Below, piece by piece: positions 1 through 10,747 of a stretch of DNA of 64,000 nt. Position 1 is the first letter of the stretch. Each line of letters starts with the position of its first letter. The DNA is from Pseudomonadota bacterium (lineage in GTDB: Bacteria > Pseudomonadota > Gammaproteobacteria > Burkholderiales > Rhodocyclaceae): NCBI GenBank assembly GCA_018262195.1, contig JAGTRS010000006.1, forward strand, positions 186,001 to 250,000, read 5' to 3'. The position numbers and the translations under genes were made by a program. The notes under the pieces are model-generated. The model searched no databases. It worked only from the letters and a program-made list of their open reading frames with translations, and was not told the origin of the DNA.

Positions 1-2835
1 GCCGAGGAACATGGAATCGGTCAACTTGACGTCAAACTCGAGGGAGTCGGCATCGACCGCACCCACGTTGACCTGTGTCTCTGACAGCCTCGAATTATCA
101 CCATCTTCGCCAAAACTCAGGATATTGGAGCTCAGCAGCGAATCCGTTCCAGCCATCGGGTTGACAATCGTCTGGGCCATCAGCGAGTCGGTATCTACGG
201 AACCGCCATTGACTGACGGAGCTTCGGTCGAATCCTGGTCGTTCATCGTGATACCAGGCTCACCTTCTGCGCCAACCCAGGTACCCAGGCCAACATCAAG
301 GTCTGCGTTGGTATCAGCGGCCGACGGCATCACCAAGGTTCCTTCCGGAGAAAAGTCCGGGGTCGAGGCAGTAGCTTGCTCAGGCTCCAGCAACGGCTGC
401 GCGGCAACATCAAGGTCAAAATCCACCCCTGCCGCGAGATCACCGAAGACACCCTGGTCATTGACGACCGTCGCGACAATCTCCTGCTCCTGCACCTGGT
501 TGCCAAGGTCGAAATCAAGCGCGTTGGACTCAATGCTTGCGGGCGCTTCAAGATCCGCATCTTCGGGCAAGGCCTCGGTCGCGCTCTTGATCTCGGGAGC
601 AATCGTCTGTTCGCCAAGATCAAAATCGAGCGTCATGGCATCAGAACTCAATGCCATCTCATCAACCGCGGGAACTTCTTCAGCTTGCGGCTCCTGAGCC
701 TCAGTCTCCTTCGGCAGGACCATCGTATCCCGCTCGAAACCATCGGACAGCGCGATTTCCGGTAGCGGTTCAGGCTCTCCTGCGAGCGGCGGCAGTTCTT
801 CCGGCACTTCGTCCGGCAACTCCAGCGCCACAACGGAGGCGGCTACCAGCGTTGCGGCAGCACTATCCGACGCACGCGAACCGGAATACAGTGGATTATT
901 TGGATCAAGACCGACGCCCAAAGCGGCAACCTTTTCCCAGTCAGGGCCAACACCGGCAGTCTGCGCATACAATTCGCTGGCCAGGGTTTCAAACTGTTTC
1001 AGGCTGCGCCGGTTGGCGTAGATCTCAAGCAATTTGGCGTGAATAGCGGTCCGCTGCGGATCCTTCTGCAGCGCCTCGAGAAGAATTTCTTCCGCCTGGG
1101 TATCGCGACCATACGCCATATAGACGTCTGCCTCGGCCACTGGATCGACTTCATCGGTGTCGATGGTTCCCGGACCCGTCTGGCTGAATTCGCCAGTTTG
1201 CGGCGGTGTATTCCCCGTATCGACACTCTGCCCACCGGTCATCCGGAAGACGGAATTGGGGCCAAGACTGGATGGCATCGGCGCAGCCGTCGTTTCCAAC
1301 GCTGAACTCTGCGAACGACGGCGCCTGAGCAGGAAATAGCCAGCCAGCAAGGCCAGAATACCGCCACCAGCAACAAGAGGAAGCGGATCGTCAAGCAACG
1401 ATTCCTCGGCGACCGGCGCAGGTACTGGCGCAGGCGGCGGAGTCACCACCTTCGGCTTCTCGTCAGCCTTGGGTGCTTCTGGCGGCTTCGGCGGCTCCAC
1501 CGGTTTGACCGGTTCGACAGGCTTGGCCTCTTCGACCACCTTTGGCGGCTCGACAGGCTTTGGAGGCTCCTCAACCTTGGGTGCCGGCTTGGCTGCCTCG
1601 GCTGGCTTCGGCGGTTCAACAGGCTTGGCTGCCTCAGGCGCCTTGGGTTCTTCCTTCTTGACTGGCGGCTGTTGAAGTTCAGCCAGCTTCTGATTCTTCA
1701 TTTCCAAGAGCTTCTGCAGCTCATTGACATTCTTTTCAAGCGTCGCCATCCGATCCTGCGCTTCCTTGAGCGCCTTATCCTTGGCTACCTGATCTGCAAC
1801 TTCAGCCGCCTTCGCTGCGGCCGCTCCCTTGGCAGCAGCATCGGTACGTGCCACCTTGACCTGATCCTTGGACTGCTCGGCAGGCGCGGCCTTTTCTTCT
1901 ACCTTGGCAGTAATCTTGCCGGAACTGACCTGGGCGCCAGCGCTTTCATCCTTGGCTGGCGTCTTGGCGGTGGATGCTGCCAGCTTCTGGCGATAGGCAT
2001 TCCAGTCAGCTGCCTGGGCCACATAAATCTTCCTGGCTTCAGCCGGAGAAACAGCCTCGACTGAAGACTTTTCCGGGATATTCAGAATGGCGCCTGACTT
2101 CAGGCGGTTAACGTTCTGTCCGATAAAGGCATCCGGATTGCTCTGGAACAAGCCAATCAGCATCTGCTCAAGCGACACACCGTCGTACTTTGACTCGTCG
2201 GCAATCTTGCGCAGCGTTTCACCCTGCCGAACAACCCGTGTTCCGTTACTTTCCGCAGCCTTCTTCGGCTCGGCGGCGACCTTGGGCGCAGGAGCAGGCG
2301 CAGGACGCGCTGCTGCAGCCTTGAGTGGTGCCGGCCTGTCTTCAGCCGCCCCACCACCACGTACAGTTTCGACAATCCGCGCCTCCGCCACCTGGCGTGA
2401 GGCCTGGGTAGCGGCAATTTCTGGTGGATCAAGCAAGAAGGTGTATTCCCGGACAAGACGACCTGCCGGCCAGTTCAACTCGACAAGAAAGTCGAGGAAA
2501 GGCTCATTGATCGGTTTGGCCGATGACACCTTGACTACGGATTGTCCATTGGCGCGTTTTTCAACCGAAAAACGGAGATCGAGAAGGACGGTGGTGAAAT
2601 CGACCCCAGCCTGCTTGAATGCATCCTGCGGAGCAAGACGGGCAGTCATCCCGGCCAACTCATCCTTGGTCGCGCCGATATCGAGTTCAGCCCGCAAAGG
2701 CTGCCCCAACGCGGATAGCACGGTCAATTTGCCTAGCCCAGCAGCCTCGGCAAACCATGGTGCAAACGACATGCATGATGCGACGGCAAGGGCAGCCGCA
2801 CGCTTTTTGAACTTGGTGTGATTAGTTTCGTTCAC
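1..2835 (-). CDS. fimV: FimV/HubP-type polar hub protein (partial, C-terminus beyond window)
   Basis: FimV-family proteins are inner-membrane peptidoglycan-binding scaffolds needed for type IV pilus function and polar organisation. The visible 945 codons show an N-terminal signal sequence (about residues 1-32), a beta-domain, and a LysM domain at about 198-250 (VRQGETLRKIADESKYDG). A coiled coil follows near 358-385, then a long Pro/Ala/Lys/Glu-rich linker and one membrane segment at about 483-500 followed by RRRR. The acidic cytoplasmic part carries the FimV hallmark DPVAEADVYMAYGRDTQAEE near 565. The reading frame is still open at base 1, so the C-terminal TPR-like domain is missing. The start is taken as GTG at 2835, which has only a weak ribosome site. 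No neighbouring pilus genes are seen. Confidence 0.85.
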   Translation of the reverse strand, partial: MNETNHTKFKKRAAALAVASCMSFAPWFAEAAGLGKLTVLSALGQPLRAELDIGATKDELAGMTARLAPQDAFKQAGVDFTTVLLDLRFSVEKRANGQSVVKVSSAKPINEPFLDFLVELNWPAGRLVREYTFLLDPPEIAATQASRQVAEARIVETVRGGGAAEDRPAPLKAAAARPAPAPAPKVAAEPKKAAESNGTRVVRQGETLRKIADESKYDGVSLEQMLIGLFQSNPDAFIGQNVNRLKSGAILNIPEKSSVEAVSPAEARKIYVAQAADWNAYRQKLAASTAKTPAKDESAGAQVSSGKITAKVEEKAAPAEQSKDQVKVARTDAAAKGAAAAKAAEVADQVAKDKALKEAQDRMATLEKNVNELQKLLEMKNQKLAELQQPPVKKEEPKAPEAAKPVEPPKPAEAAKPAPKVEEPPKPVEPPKVVEEAKPVEPVKPVEPPKPPEAPKADEKPKVVTPPPAPVPAPVAEESLLDDPLPLVAGGGILALLAGYFLLRRRRSQSSALETTAAPMPSSLGPNSVFRMTGGQSVDTGNTPPQTGEFSQTGPGTIDTDEVDPVAEADVYMAYGRDTQAEEILLEALQKDPQRTAIHAKLLEIYANRRSLKQFETLASELYAQTAGVGPDWEKVAALGVGLDPNNPLYSGSRASDSAAATLVAASVVALELPDEVPEELPPLAGEPEPLPEIALSDGFERDTMVLPKETEAQEPQAEEVPAVDEMALSSDAMTLDFDLGEQTIAPEIKSATEALPEDADLEAPASIESNALDFDLGNQVQEQEIVATVVNDQGVFGDLAAGVDFDLDVAAQPLLEPEQATASTPDFSPEGTLVMPSAADTNADLDVGLGTWVGAEGEPGITMNDQDSTEAPSVNGGSVDTDSLMAQTIVNPMAGTDSLLSSNILSFGEDGDNSRLSETQVNVGAVDADSLEFDVKLTDSMFLG

Positions 2836-2943
2836 AGCGAAACCCTGAGTGTGGAATTTGGGACTTTCAAATTAACATCATGTACTTAGCAATGCAAGCT
2901 AAACAAGCTTCTGATTAGTTGCCTTTTTGCATATTCCCAACAA

Positions 2944-2976
2944 ATAAAAACCGGGGCCGCAGCCCCGGTTTTTATT
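2944..2976. terminator. bidirectional intrinsic terminator downstream of asd
   Basis: A GC-rich hairpin (ACCGGGGC - loop - GCCCCGGT) is flanked by A and T runs on both sides. It lies 16 bases after the asd stop, between asd and the 5' region of fimV, and should end the leu-asd transcript. Confidence 0.85.
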
Positions 2977-2991
2977 TGCCTGAAATACCGA

Positions 2992-4125
2992 TCAGGCATC
3001 AAGCAGGATGCGCAGCATGCGACGCAGCGGCTCGGCCGCACCCCACAGCAGTTGGTCGCCGCAGGTGAAGGCCGCCAGGTATTCCGGCCCCATGGCCATC
3101 TTGTGCAGGCGGCCGACCGGCACGGTCAGCGTACCGGTCACGGCAGCAGGCGTCAGCTCGCGCTCGGAGATCTCGCGATCGTTCGGCACAACCTTGGCCC
3201 ACGGGTTGGCCTTGGCCAGCATGTCGCTGATTTCGTCGAGCGGAACATCCTTCTTCAGCTTGATGGTCAGTGCCTGGCTGTGGCAGCGCATGGCACCAAT
3301 ACGAACGCACAGCCCATCGATCGGAATGGAACCCGGCGAACGGAAGGCCGGACGACCGAGGATCTTGTTGCACTCGGCGCCGCCCTTCCATTCTTCCTTG
3401 GACTGACCGCCGTCGACCGGCACATCAATCCACGGAATAAGGGAACCAGCCAGCGGGGTATTGCGGAAGTTCTTCTTCGGGAAGGCATCCGAACGAATGG
3501 TCTCGGCCACCTTGCGGTCGATGTCGAGAATGGCCGAAGCCGGATCAGCCAGCAGATCGGCCACCGATGAATGGATAGCCCCCATCTGGGAGATCAGTTC
3601 ACGCATGTTCTGCGCGCCAGCCCCCGAAGCGGCCTGATAAGTCATGGACGTGGCCCATTCGATCAGGTCGTTCTGGAACAAACCGCCGAGACCCATCAAC
3701 ATCAGGGAAACCGTGCAGTTGCCGCCGATCCAGTTCTTGCCACCCTTGGCCAGCGAGTCCTTGATCACGTTCATGTTGACCGGGTCGAGCACGATCACGG
3801 CGTCATCGGCCATGCGCAGCGCCGAGGCGGCATCAATCCAGTGGCCGTTCCAACCGGCAGCGCGCAGCTTCGGGAAGACTTCCTTGGTGTAATCACCACC
3901 TTGGCAGGTAATGATGATTTCGCAAGCTTTCAGGGCGTCGATCGAAGATGCATCCTGCAACGGCAGGGAAGCTTCCTTGCCGCCGAATACCGGCGCCTTG
4001 CCACCTGCGGCAGAGGTCGAAAAATACACCGGATCGATGTGGGCGAAGTCGCCCTCTTCCACCATGCGCTGCATGAGGACCGAACCAACCATACCGCGCC
4101 AACCAATCAGACCAACCTTCTTCAT
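2992..4125 (-). CDS. asd: aspartate-semialdehyde dehydrogenase
   Basis: This 377-aa enzyme reduces aspartyl phosphate to aspartate semialdehyde with NADPH, the branch-point step to lysine, threonine, methionine and diaminopimelate. The N-terminal nucleotide fold ([18 protein letters not shown]) and the catalytic cysteine context GGNCTVS (Cys137) are visible. Length and sequence match the gamma/beta-proteobacterial type. The ATG at 4125 is preceded by GGAGAGTGATGTC. It lies 33 bases after leuB on the same strand, a common betaproteobacterial leuCDB-asd arrangement, and a strong terminator follows. Confidence 0.96.
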   Translation of the reverse strand: MKKVGLIGWRGMVGSVLMQRMVEEGDFAHIDPVYFSTSAAGGKAPVFGGKEASLPLQDASSIDALKACEIIITCQGGDYTKEVFPKLRAAGWNGHWIDAASALRMADDAVIVLDPVNMNVIKDSLAKGGKNWIGGNCTVSLMLMGLGGLFQNDLIEWATSMTYQAASGAGAQNMRELISQMGAIHSSVADLLADPASAILDIDRKVAETIRSDAFPKKNFRNTPLAGSLIPWIDVPVDGGQSKEEWKGGAECNKILGRPAFRSPGSIPIDGLCVRIGAMRCHSQALTIKLKKDVPLDEISDMLAKANPWAKVVPNDREISERELTPAAVTGTLTVPVGRLHKMAMGPEYLAAFTCGDQLLWGAAEPLRRMLRILLDA

Positions 4126-4158
4126 GACATCACTCTCCGTGAAAAATCTGTGCTCTTT

Positions 4159-5211
4159 TTACAGCGCCGCCAGCACGGCGTCGCCCATTTCCCTGGTACC
4201 GACCTTGTTCGTGCCACGCTCGTAAATATCACCGGTGCGATAACCTTGCGCCAAAACCTTTTTGACTGCGTTTTCGATACGAAGTGCCTGCTCTTCGAGA
4301 GCGAATGTATAACGCAGCATCATTGCAGCCGAAAGGATGGTCGCCAGCGGATTGGCAACGCCCTGGCCAGCGATATCCGGCGCCGAACCATGTGACGGCT
4401 CGTAGAGGCCCTTGTTCTTGTCGTCCAGCGAGGCGGACGGCAGCATGCCAATCGAACCGGTCAACATCGAAGCTTCGTCGGACAGGATGTCGCCGAACAT
4501 GTTGCCGGTGACCATCACATCAAACTGCTTCGGGGCCTTGACCAGTTGCATGGCGGCGTTGTCGACCAGCATGTGGCTGAGTTCGACATCCGGGTAGTCG
4601 TGGGCGATCTCGATCATCACATCGCGCCAGAGTTGCGTGCATTCCAGCACGTTCATCTTGTCGACCGAGCACAGCTTCTTGTTGCGCTTTTGTGCCGCCT
4701 GGAAGGCGACATGGCCAATGCGGCGGATTTCGGATTCGCTGTAAACCATGGTGTTGAAGCCGACGCGTTCGCCGTTTTCCTCACGCACGCCGCGTGGCTG
4801 GCCGAAGTAAATGTCGCCGGTCAGCTCGCGGATGATCAGGATGTCCAGCCCGGCCACAACTTCCGGCTTCAACGTCGAAGCATTGGCCAATTCCGGGTAA
4901 AGAATGGCCGGCCGCAGGTTGGCGAACAGGTTCAGATCCTTGCGGATACCCAGCAGGCCGCGCTCCGGGCGCTGCTCGCGCGGCAGCGTATCCCACTTCG
5001 GGCCGCCAACGGCACCGAGCAGCACGGCATCAGCGGCGCGGGCCAGCTTTTGGGTGGCTTCCGGATAGGGGTTGCCGGTCGCATCGACCGCGCCACCACC
5101 AAGCAAAGCCTCTTCCATCTCGAACTTCAGATCGAGAGAATTCAGAACACGCACCGCCTGGGCGGTAATTTCAGGACCGATGCCGTCACCCGGCAGAACA
5201 CAAATCTTCAT
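4159..5211 (-). CDS. leuB: 3-isopropylmalate dehydrogenase
   Basis: LeuB oxidatively decarboxylates 3-isopropylmalate in leucine synthesis using NAD+. The 350-aa product starts [15 protein letters not shown], a textbook isocitrate/isopropylmalate dehydrogenase start. It contains the metal- and NAD-binding stretches [17 protein letters not shown] and [18 protein letters not shown]. It sits 12 bases after leuD, so it is probably part of the same transcript. Confidence 0.97.
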   Translation of the reverse strand: MKICVLPGDGIGPEITAQAVRVLNSLDLKFEMEEALLGGGAVDATGNPYPEATQKLARAADAVLLGAVGGPKWDTLPREQRPERGLLGIRKDLNLFANLRPAILYPELANASTLKPEVVAGLDILIIRELTGDIYFGQPRGVREENGERVGFNTMVYSESEIRRIGHVAFQAAQKRNKKLCSVDKMNVLECTQLWRDVMIEIAHDYPDVELSHMLVDNAAMQLVKAPKQFDVMVTGNMFGDILSDEASMLTGSIGMLPSASLDDKNKGLYEPSHGSAPDIAGQGVANPLATILSAAMMLRYTFALEEQALRIENAVKKVLAQGYRTGDIYERGTNKVGTREMGDAVLAAL

Positions 5212-5223
5212 TTTTATTCCTTG

Positions 5224-5862
5224 TCAGGAGAACAGCCAGGGCTGATCAACACGGCGCTTGGCCTCAAATTCACGGATTTTTTCTGCGTGACGCAGGGTCA
5301 GGCCGATGTCGTCCCAGCCATTGAGCATGCATTCCTTGCGGAAAGCGTCAATCTGGAACGGGATACCATGCCCGTCCGGACGAACCACCGCCTGAGCTGC
5401 GAGATCGACCACCAGCTTGTAGCCCGGCGTCGCCTCGACCTGCTTGAACAGCGCCTCGATTTCTGCGGCCGGCAGCACGATCGGCAGGATGCCATTCTTG
5501 AAACAGTTGTTGAAAAAGATATCGGCAAAAGACTCGGCGATGATCGCCTTGAAACCGAAATCGAGCAGCGCCCACGGCGCATGCTCGCGCGAACTGCCGC
5601 AGCCAAAGTTGGCACGCGTCAGCAGCACCTCGGCGCCCTGATAACGCGGCTGGTTGAGCACGAAGTTCGGATTCTTCGGCCGACCGGAATTATCCTGCCC
5701 GGGTTGACCAACATCCATGTAGCGCCATTCATCGAAGGCGTTCGGGCCAAAGCCGGAACGCTTGATCGACTTCAGGAACTGCTTCGGAATGATCGCATCG
5801 GTATCGACGTTACTACGATCGAGCGGAGCAACCAGACCTTCCAGACGAACAAACTTTTCCAT
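5224..5862 (-). CDS. leuD: 3-isopropylmalate dehydratase small subunit
   Basis: LeuD (212 aa) is the swivel-domain subunit of isopropylmalate isomerase and pairs with LeuC. The start [20 protein letters not shown] and the core [20 protein letters not shown] are diagnostic. I place the start at ATG 5862, where it overlaps the stop of the upstream small lipoprotein gene as TAATG. The frame is open further upstream, but that extension has no similarity to LeuD and would overlap the lipoprotein. The TAATG junction suggests translational coupling. Confidence 0.96.
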   Translation of the reverse strand: MEKFVRLEGLVAPLDRSNVDTDAIIPKQFLKSIKRSGFGPNAFDEWRYMDVGQPGQDNSGRPKNPNFVLNQPRYQGAEVLLTRANFGCGSSREHAPWALLDFGFKAIIAESFADIFFNNCFKNGILPIVLPAAEIEALFKQVEATPGYKLVVDLAAQAVVRPDGHGIPFQIDAFRKECMLNGWDDIGLTLRHAEKIREFEAKRRVDQPWLFS

Positions 5863-6077
5863 TAATTCACCACCTTCTGCACGGCCTCGCCACCCTTCTT
5901 CAGGGTTTCGCCGACCACTTCGCCAGTCTTGTTCAACGCACCGCCTACCGCTTCTCCACCTTTCTGGAGCGCTTCTCCGGTTTTCTCGGCACCGATCGCG
6001 ACGTCTTTCTTGACGCCTTGCGCGGTGTTGCATCCGGCAAAGACCAGGGCCAGCAGCAGCATTGAAATCGAACGCAT
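5862..6077 (-). CDS. small entericidin-like lipoprotein between leuC and leuD
   Basis: This small protein of 71 aa is counted from the ATG at 6077; ATG 6083 and GTG 6086 are alternatives. It has a short hydrophobic signal ending in the lipobox LVFAGC, followed by an alanine/glycine/lysine-rich tail of imperfect repeats ([20 protein letters not shown]). The layout resembles entericidin A/B-family lipoproteins, so it is probably lipidated and membrane-anchored. It sits 3-12 bases after leuC and overlaps leuD by one base (TAATG), so it is embedded in the leucine operon. Its role is unknown, and a link to leucine synthesis is not shown by the sequence. Confidence 0.8.
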   Translation of the reverse strand: MRSISMLLLALVFAGCNTAQGVKKDVAIGAEKTGEALQKGGEAVGGALNKTGEVVGETLKKGGEAVQKVVN

Positions 6078-6089
6078 GACCATCACCGC

Positions 6090-7496
6090 TTACAGGACGT
6101 CGCGAACATCCGCAAAACGACCAGCAATCGCCGCTGCCGCTGCCATCGCTGGGCTGACCAGATGAGTACGCCCACCGGGGCCCTGACGGCCTTCGAAGTT
6201 TCGGTTGGACGTTGAAGCGCAACGCTCTCCCGGCTCCAGACGATCGGCGTTCATGGCCAGGCACATCGAGCAACCGGGTTCGCGCCATTCAAAACCAGCC
6301 GCAATGAACACCTTGTCCAGCCCCTCAGCTTCTGCCTGCCGCTTGACCAGCCCGGAGCCTGGCACTGCCAGTGCCAGCTTGACGTTGGCAGCGATGTGAC
6401 GTCCCTCGAGCACCGAGGCAGCTTCGCGCAAGTCCTCGATACGAGAATTGGTGCACGAACCAATGAACACCTTGTCGATAGCGATCTGGCTAATCGGCGT
6501 GTTCGGATTCAAACCCATGTATTGCAGCGCCCGCTCCATGCCCTCGCGCTTGACCGGATCGGCTTCCTTGGCCGGATCGGGAACAATGGCATCAATTGAT
6601 ACGACCATCTCGGGAGACGTACCCCAAGTCACCTGCGGACGAATGTCTTCGGCCTTCAGGGTAACGATGCGGTCAAACTGGGCGCCGGCATCGGAATGCA
6701 GGGTGCGCCAGTAGGCAACGGCCCGATCCCAGCTATCGCCAACCGGCGAGAAAGGACGACCCTTCAGGTAATTGATCGTCGTGTCGTCAACCGCCACGAA
6801 GCCCAGGCGAGCACCGCCTTCGATGGCCATGTTGCACAGGGTCATGCGACCTTCCATCGACAAGCCACGAATGGCGCTGCCGCCGAATTCGATGGCGTAG
6901 CCCGTGCCACCGGCTGTGCCGATGGTCCCGATAATGGCCAGAGCCACATCCTTGGCGGTGACACCCTTGCCGAGCTTGCCTTCGACAGCGACCAGCATGG
7001 TCTTGGAGCGCTTCTGCAACAGGCACTGGGTGGCCAGCACATGCTCCACCTCGGAAGTGCCGATACCATGCGCCATGCAGGCAAAGGCGCCATGCGTCGA
7101 CGTATGTGAGTCGCCGCAAACGACTGTCATGCCCGGCAAGGTCGCGCCGTTTTCCGGACCGACTACATGGAGGATGCCCATGCGAGGATCCTTGAACGGG
7201 AAATAGGCCAACGCGCCGACTTCACGAATGTTGGCATCCAGCGTTTCGACCTGCTGACGGGAAATCGGATCCTTGATGCCTTCGTCCCAATGATCGGTCG
7301 GCGTATTGTGATCCGGCGTCGAAACAATCGAGGAAACGCGCCACGGCTTGCGGCCAGCCAGCTTCAGGCCTTCAAAAGCCTGCGGGCTGGTCACTTCATG
7401 GATGAGGTGACGATCAATATAGAGAAGCGCCGTGCCATCAGCTTCCTGATGCACAACGTGGTTCTCCCAGAGCTTGTCGTAAAGGGTCTTCGACAT
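6090..7496 (-). CDS. leuC: 3-isopropylmalate dehydratase large subunit
   Basis: LeuC (468 aa) carries the [4Fe-4S] cluster of isopropylmalate isomerase, an aconitase-family enzyme converting 2- to 3-isopropylmalate. Cluster ligand regions [10 protein letters not shown] and [11 protein letters not shown] are present, as are [20 protein letters not shown] and the N-terminal [15 protein letters not shown]. It is the first leucine gene of the run leuC-lipoprotein-leuD-leuB-asd. Only 30 bases separate it from the upstream MFS gene, so a promoter must lie within the end of that gene or the two are co-transcribed. Confidence 0.97.
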   Translation of the reverse strand: MSKTLYDKLWENHVVHQEADGTALLYIDRHLIHEVTSPQAFEGLKLAGRKPWRVSSIVSTPDHNTPTDHWDEGIKDPISRQQVETLDANIREVGALAYFPFKDPRMGILHVVGPENGATLPGMTVVCGDSHTSTHGAFACMAHGIGTSEVEHVLATQCLLQKRSKTMLVAVEGKLGKGVTAKDVALAIIGTIGTAGGTGYAIEFGGSAIRGLSMEGRMTLCNMAIEGGARLGFVAVDDTTINYLKGRPFSPVGDSWDRAVAYWRTLHSDAGAQFDRIVTLKAEDIRPQVTWGTSPEMVVSIDAIVPDPAKEADPVKREGMERALQYMGLNPNTPISQIAIDKVFIGSCTNSRIEDLREAASVLEGRHIAANVKLALAVPGSGLVKRQAEAEGLDKVFIAAGFEWREPGCSMCLAMNADRLEPGERCASTSNRNFEGRQGPGGRTHLVSPAMAAAAAIAGRFADVRDVL

Positions 7497-7526
7497 GGAA
7501 CTTTTAGTGAGCCGTAAAGCGTTGAA

Positions 7527-8714
7527 TTATTGCACAGGATCGCTGGTTTTTGCCCGTTCCGGGGCATCAAGCACCGCATTGCCGCCAACCCAGCCCCAGA
7601 TCAAAATCAAACCAATCAGTGCGAATACCGAGCCAAGCGTAAAAGTCCAGCCCGACCCCAGCCACTCCCAGGTTCGCCCGCTGATCAAGGCACCAAGCAG
7701 GCCACCGGCACCAAAGGACAAGCTGGAATAAAGCGCCTGCCCGCGCCCCTGAGCCTTGCCTGGAAACCATTGATTGACGGCTGCAATCGAAGAAGCGTGA
7801 TAGGCGCCAAAGGTCAGGCCATGCAACAACTGGACGAAGATCATGACCGCTGCAGACTCGACGCCCCAGCCCATCAACAAAAACCTTAAGACTGCTGCGG
7901 CAAAGCAGGCGAGCAAAATGACGCGCAATGAAAAATGTTTCGACAGACGGGCCATGAACATGAACACAACGATCTCCGCGACCACACCGAGCGACCAGAG
8001 CAAGCCAACCTCTGTCTTGGAGTAGCCATGTGCATCGAGGTGGATCGAGTAGAAAACATAGAACGCCCCGTGCGCCGCCGACATGGCAAAACAAGCCGCC
8101 ATCAGCGCCACGACCTTGGGCTGCCGGAGAATGTCGCCAATCGGCTGAGCGTCCCGAGCATGCGGGATTGGTGGCGCCTCAGGCAAGGTCAGCGCATAGA
8201 CGAGGATGCCAACCAGAATCACCCAGCACACCCAGAGCACAGCGACCGGCGGAGCCACGTCAAGCAAAGCACCCGTCGCCATGACGGCGGCGATGAAACC
8301 TATTGAACCCCATAGACGAATACGACTGTAACGACCGCGCTCTTCGCGCAGATGATCAAAAGTCAGCGTCTCGACCAACGGGAGCGCTGCGCTCCAGAAG
8401 AATGCCAAAACAGCCATCGCAACCAGCATGGCGGGCAATTTGTCGAGCCAAAAGAATGCGGTGAACCCAGCCAGCCCGATGGCACCCGCCAGGCGAATGA
8501 TCGCTACGCGCTGACCAAAATGATCAGCCAGCCAGCCCCACAGATTTGGGCCAAACAGGCGCATCAACTGCATCTGCGACATCAACAGACCGATGTCCCA
8601 GGCAGAAAAATTCAGGGATTGGAGATAGAGCCCAAAGTAGGGCGAGAACGCGCCAATGAAGGCGAAGTAGAAAAAGTAGTAGCCCGAAAGGCGCCAGTAA
8701 GGCAGTGCATGCAT
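7527..8714 (-). CDS. MFS transporter, HcaT/nucleoside:H+ symporter-like
   Basis: This 395-aa membrane protein has about 12 hydrophobic segments. Its N-terminus (YWRLSGYYFFYFAFIGAFSP) and the motif QLMRLFGPNLWGWLADHFGQ resemble the phenylpropionate-permease (PPP/HcaT) branch of the major facilitator superfamily. The substrate cannot be told from the sequence. It lies between the YdcH-like gene and leuC on the same strand, with short gaps on both sides. Confidence 0.8.
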   Translation of the reverse strand: MHALPYWRLSGYYFFYFAFIGAFSPYFGLYLQSLNFSAWDIGLLMSQMQLMRLFGPNLWGWLADHFGQRVAIIRLAGAIGLAGFTAFFWLDKLPAMLVAMAVLAFFWSAALPLVETLTFDHLREERGRYSRIRLWGSIGFIAAVMATGALLDVAPPVAVLWVCWVILVGILVYALTLPEAPPIPHARDAQPIGDILRQPKVVALMAACFAMSAAHGAFYVFYSIHLDAHGYSKTEVGLLWSLGVVAEIVVFMFMARLSKHFSLRVILLACFAAAVLRFLLMGWGVESAAVMIFVQLLHGLTFGAYHASSIAAVNQWFPGKAQGRGQALYSSLSFGAGGLLGALISGRTWEWLGSGWTFTLGSVFALIGLILIWGWVGGNAVLDAPERAKTSDPVQ

Positions 8715-8754
8715 CCGGCGATTTTACCGGATGCAGCGTCAGGCAAAGGCGCTA

Positions 8755-9021
8755 TCAGGCCTTGACGGATTGCTGGCCGGCACGGAAGGCAAGCAGCAAA
8801 TGGTAGATCTCATCCTTCAGCTTGACGCGCTGCTTCTTCATGTCTTCGATGGTGAAGTCAGCAACCGGCATGTCGTGCTCTTCCAGATCCTCGACCTTGC
8901 CGGTCAGGCGATTATAGGAAGCGAACTGCCGGGCAAAATAGGCATTGCCGGACTTGAGCGCATCAATCCCGTCCTTGAATTCCGGAAACTCCTGATACAG
9001 ATCGTGGTGATCAACTTGCAT
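8755..9021 (-). CDS. YdcH-like DUF465 family protein
   Basis: This 88-aa, highly charged, largely helical protein contains a central LTGKVEDLEEHDMPV and the tail MKKQRVKLKDEIYHLL, the pattern of the DUF465/YdcH family, whose function is unknown. The start is ATG 9021, chosen because a good ribosome site (GGGAGAG) lies eight bases upstream. The frame is open to 9210 but that would overlap aroC. It is 40 bases upstream of the MFS gene and 53 after aroC. Confidence 0.82.
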   Translation of the reverse strand: MQVDHHDLYQEFPEFKDGIDALKSGNAYFARQFASYNRLTGKVEDLEEHDMPVADFTIEDMKKQRVKLKDEIYHLLLAFRAGQQSVKA

Positions 9022-9074
9022 ATTTTCTCTCCCTATTGCATTGACCTGCCGCCAACGCGGCAAAAACAGAAATA

Positions 9075-10175
9075 TTACGCGATTTTCCCGGCAATGCGCG
9101 GCGTAGCACACACCACATCGCCGCACTGCGCACGATGACGCAAGGCGTGATCCATCAGAACCAGAGCCAGCATCGCTTCGGCAATCGGTGTCGCACGAAT
9201 ACCGACACAAGGATCGTGGCGTCCTTCGGTGGCGACCTCAATAGCCTCGCCCTGGCGATTGATAGATCGCCGCGCCTGAGCGATTGACGAAGTCGGCTTG
9301 ATTGCCATATTGACGATGATGTCCTGGCCCGTTGAAATGCCACCAAGCACACCGCCAGCATGGTTGGTCGCGAAGCCCTGCGGCGTCATTTCATCGCCAT
9401 GCTCACTGCCTTTCTGGGCCACTGAATCAAAACCGGCGCCGATTTCGATACCCTTGACGGCATTGATGCCCATCATCGCGTAGGCAATCTCGGCATCAAG
9501 CCGGTCGTAAACCGGCTCGCCCCAGCCCGGCGGAACACCGGTAGCGCTCACGGTAATCTTGGCCCCCACGGAGTCCAGCGACTTGCGCAGGTTATCCATA
9601 TAAGCCTCCAACTCCGGCACGATGGCGGCATTAGGCGCAAAGAAGGCGTTGTCGTCGATATCGTTCGCCGAAACAAAAGGAATCTCGATCGGACCAAGGG
9701 CGCTCATCCAGCCGCGAATCGTCACCCCGAAACGTTCGTGCAGCCATTTGCGGGCGATTGCCCCGGCAGCAACCCGCACCGCCGTCTCGCGAGCCGATGA
9801 ACGGCCACCACCTCGATAGTCCCGGAATCCATACTTCTGGGTGTAGGCGTAGTCGGCATGTCCCGGACGGAAAGTATCGGCAATGTTGCCGTAATCCTTG
9901 CTACGCTGATCCTGGTTGCGGATCAACAGCCCGATCGGCGTACCGGTCGTCTTGCCTTCGAAAACGCCAGACAGAATTTCAACCGTATCCGGTTCGCGAC
10001 GCTGCGTTACATGACGTGAAGTACCCGGCTTGCGGCGATCCAGTTCAGCCTGGATATCCGCCTCGCATAACGACAGGCCCGGCGGACAGCCATCGACCAC
10101 GCACCCGATGGCCGGGCCATGCGATTCACCAAAAGAAGTAACAGTAAATAAAGTACCAAAGGTATTGCCGGACAT
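9075..10175 (-). CDS. aroC: chorismate synthase
   Basis: AroC (366 aa) converts EPSP to chorismate with reduced FMN in the last shikimate-pathway step. Family signatures visible are [21 protein letters not shown] near residues 10-29, [17 protein letters not shown] near 130, and RRSINRQGE in the C-terminal third. The start at ATG 10175 gives the normal family N-terminus [20 protein letters not shown]. Confidence 0.97.
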   Translation of the reverse strand: MSGNTFGTLFTVTSFGESHGPAIGCVVDGCPPGLSLCEADIQAELDRRKPGTSRHVTQRREPDTVEILSGVFEGKTTGTPIGLLIRNQDQRSKDYGNIADTFRPGHADYAYTQKYGFRDYRGGGRSSARETAVRVAAGAIARKWLHERFGVTIRGWMSALGPIEIPFVSANDIDDNAFFAPNAAIVPELEAYMDNLRKSLDSVGAKITVSATGVPPGWGEPVYDRLDAEIAYAMMGINAVKGIEIGAGFDSVAQKGSEHGDEMTPQGFATNHAGGVLGGISTGQDIIVNMAIKPTSSIAQARRSINRQGEAIEVATEGRHDPCVGIRATPIAEAMLALVLMDHALRHRAQCGDVVCATPRIAGKIA

Positions 10176-10253
10176 GGACTGAGCTTGATTCTAATCAGGG
10201 CCTGCAGTTTAACACGTCGCGAAATCCTGCCGTTTCGCCGCGCAAGGCAGAAT

Positions 10254-10277
10254 GAAAAAGGGCGGCCATCGCCGCCC
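10254..10277 (-). terminator. intrinsic terminator of the CBS-domain gene
   Basis: On the minus strand GGGCGGC-GATG-GCCGCCC is followed by TTTTTC. It lies 20 bases after the CBS-domain gene stop and separates that gene from aroC. Confidence 0.8.
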
Positions 10278-10297
10278 CTGTCCGAACCGCTACGGAA

Positions 10298-10747
10298 TCA
10301 AGAAGCAGGCGTTTCGCCCGGCCAGTTCTTGATATAGCTCTTCAGCATTTTGTTCTCGAAGCTCTGCTCCTCCAGAACCGCCTTGGCCACATCGAGGAAG
10401 GAAATGACCCCCATCAGTGTCTCGCCATCGACCACAGGCAGATAACGGGAGCGCTTCTCGATCATCAGGCGACGCAGATCGTTGGCTTCCATATCAGGAA
10501 AGGCTGTCACCGGGTTAGCCACCATGACATCACCCACCGTCATGCCATCCGGACTCGAAGCATGCTGCTTCAGGGCCAGAAGAACTTCACGGAAGGTCAG
10601 CATACCGACCATCTTTCCGGCGTCCATGACCACCAATGAGCCGACATCAAGATCCGCCATGGAGTCGATGGCGACAGCCAAGGATTGCTGTGGCGTCACC
10701 GTAAACAGCGTGCCGCCCTTGACGCGAAGGATTTCCCGAACCTGCAT
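10298..10747 (-). CDS. tandem CBS-domain protein
   Basis: This 149-aa protein is made of two CBS motifs (about 8-65 and 75-130), the adenosine-nucleotide-sensing module. VGSLVVMDAGKMVGMLTFREVL and RYLPVVDGETLMGVISFLDV are the two repeat cores. No other domain is fused. It is monocistronic, with a terminator behind it. Such stand-alone CBS pairs often act as energy-state sensors, but the partner here is unknown. Confidence 0.85.
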   Translation of the reverse strand: MQVREILRVKGGTLFTVTPQQSLAVAIDSMADLDVGSLVVMDAGKMVGMLTFREVLLALKQHASSPDGMTVGDVMVANPVTAFPDMEANDLRRLMIEKRSRYLPVVDGETLMGVISFLDVAKAVLEEQSFENKMLKSYIKNWPGETPAS

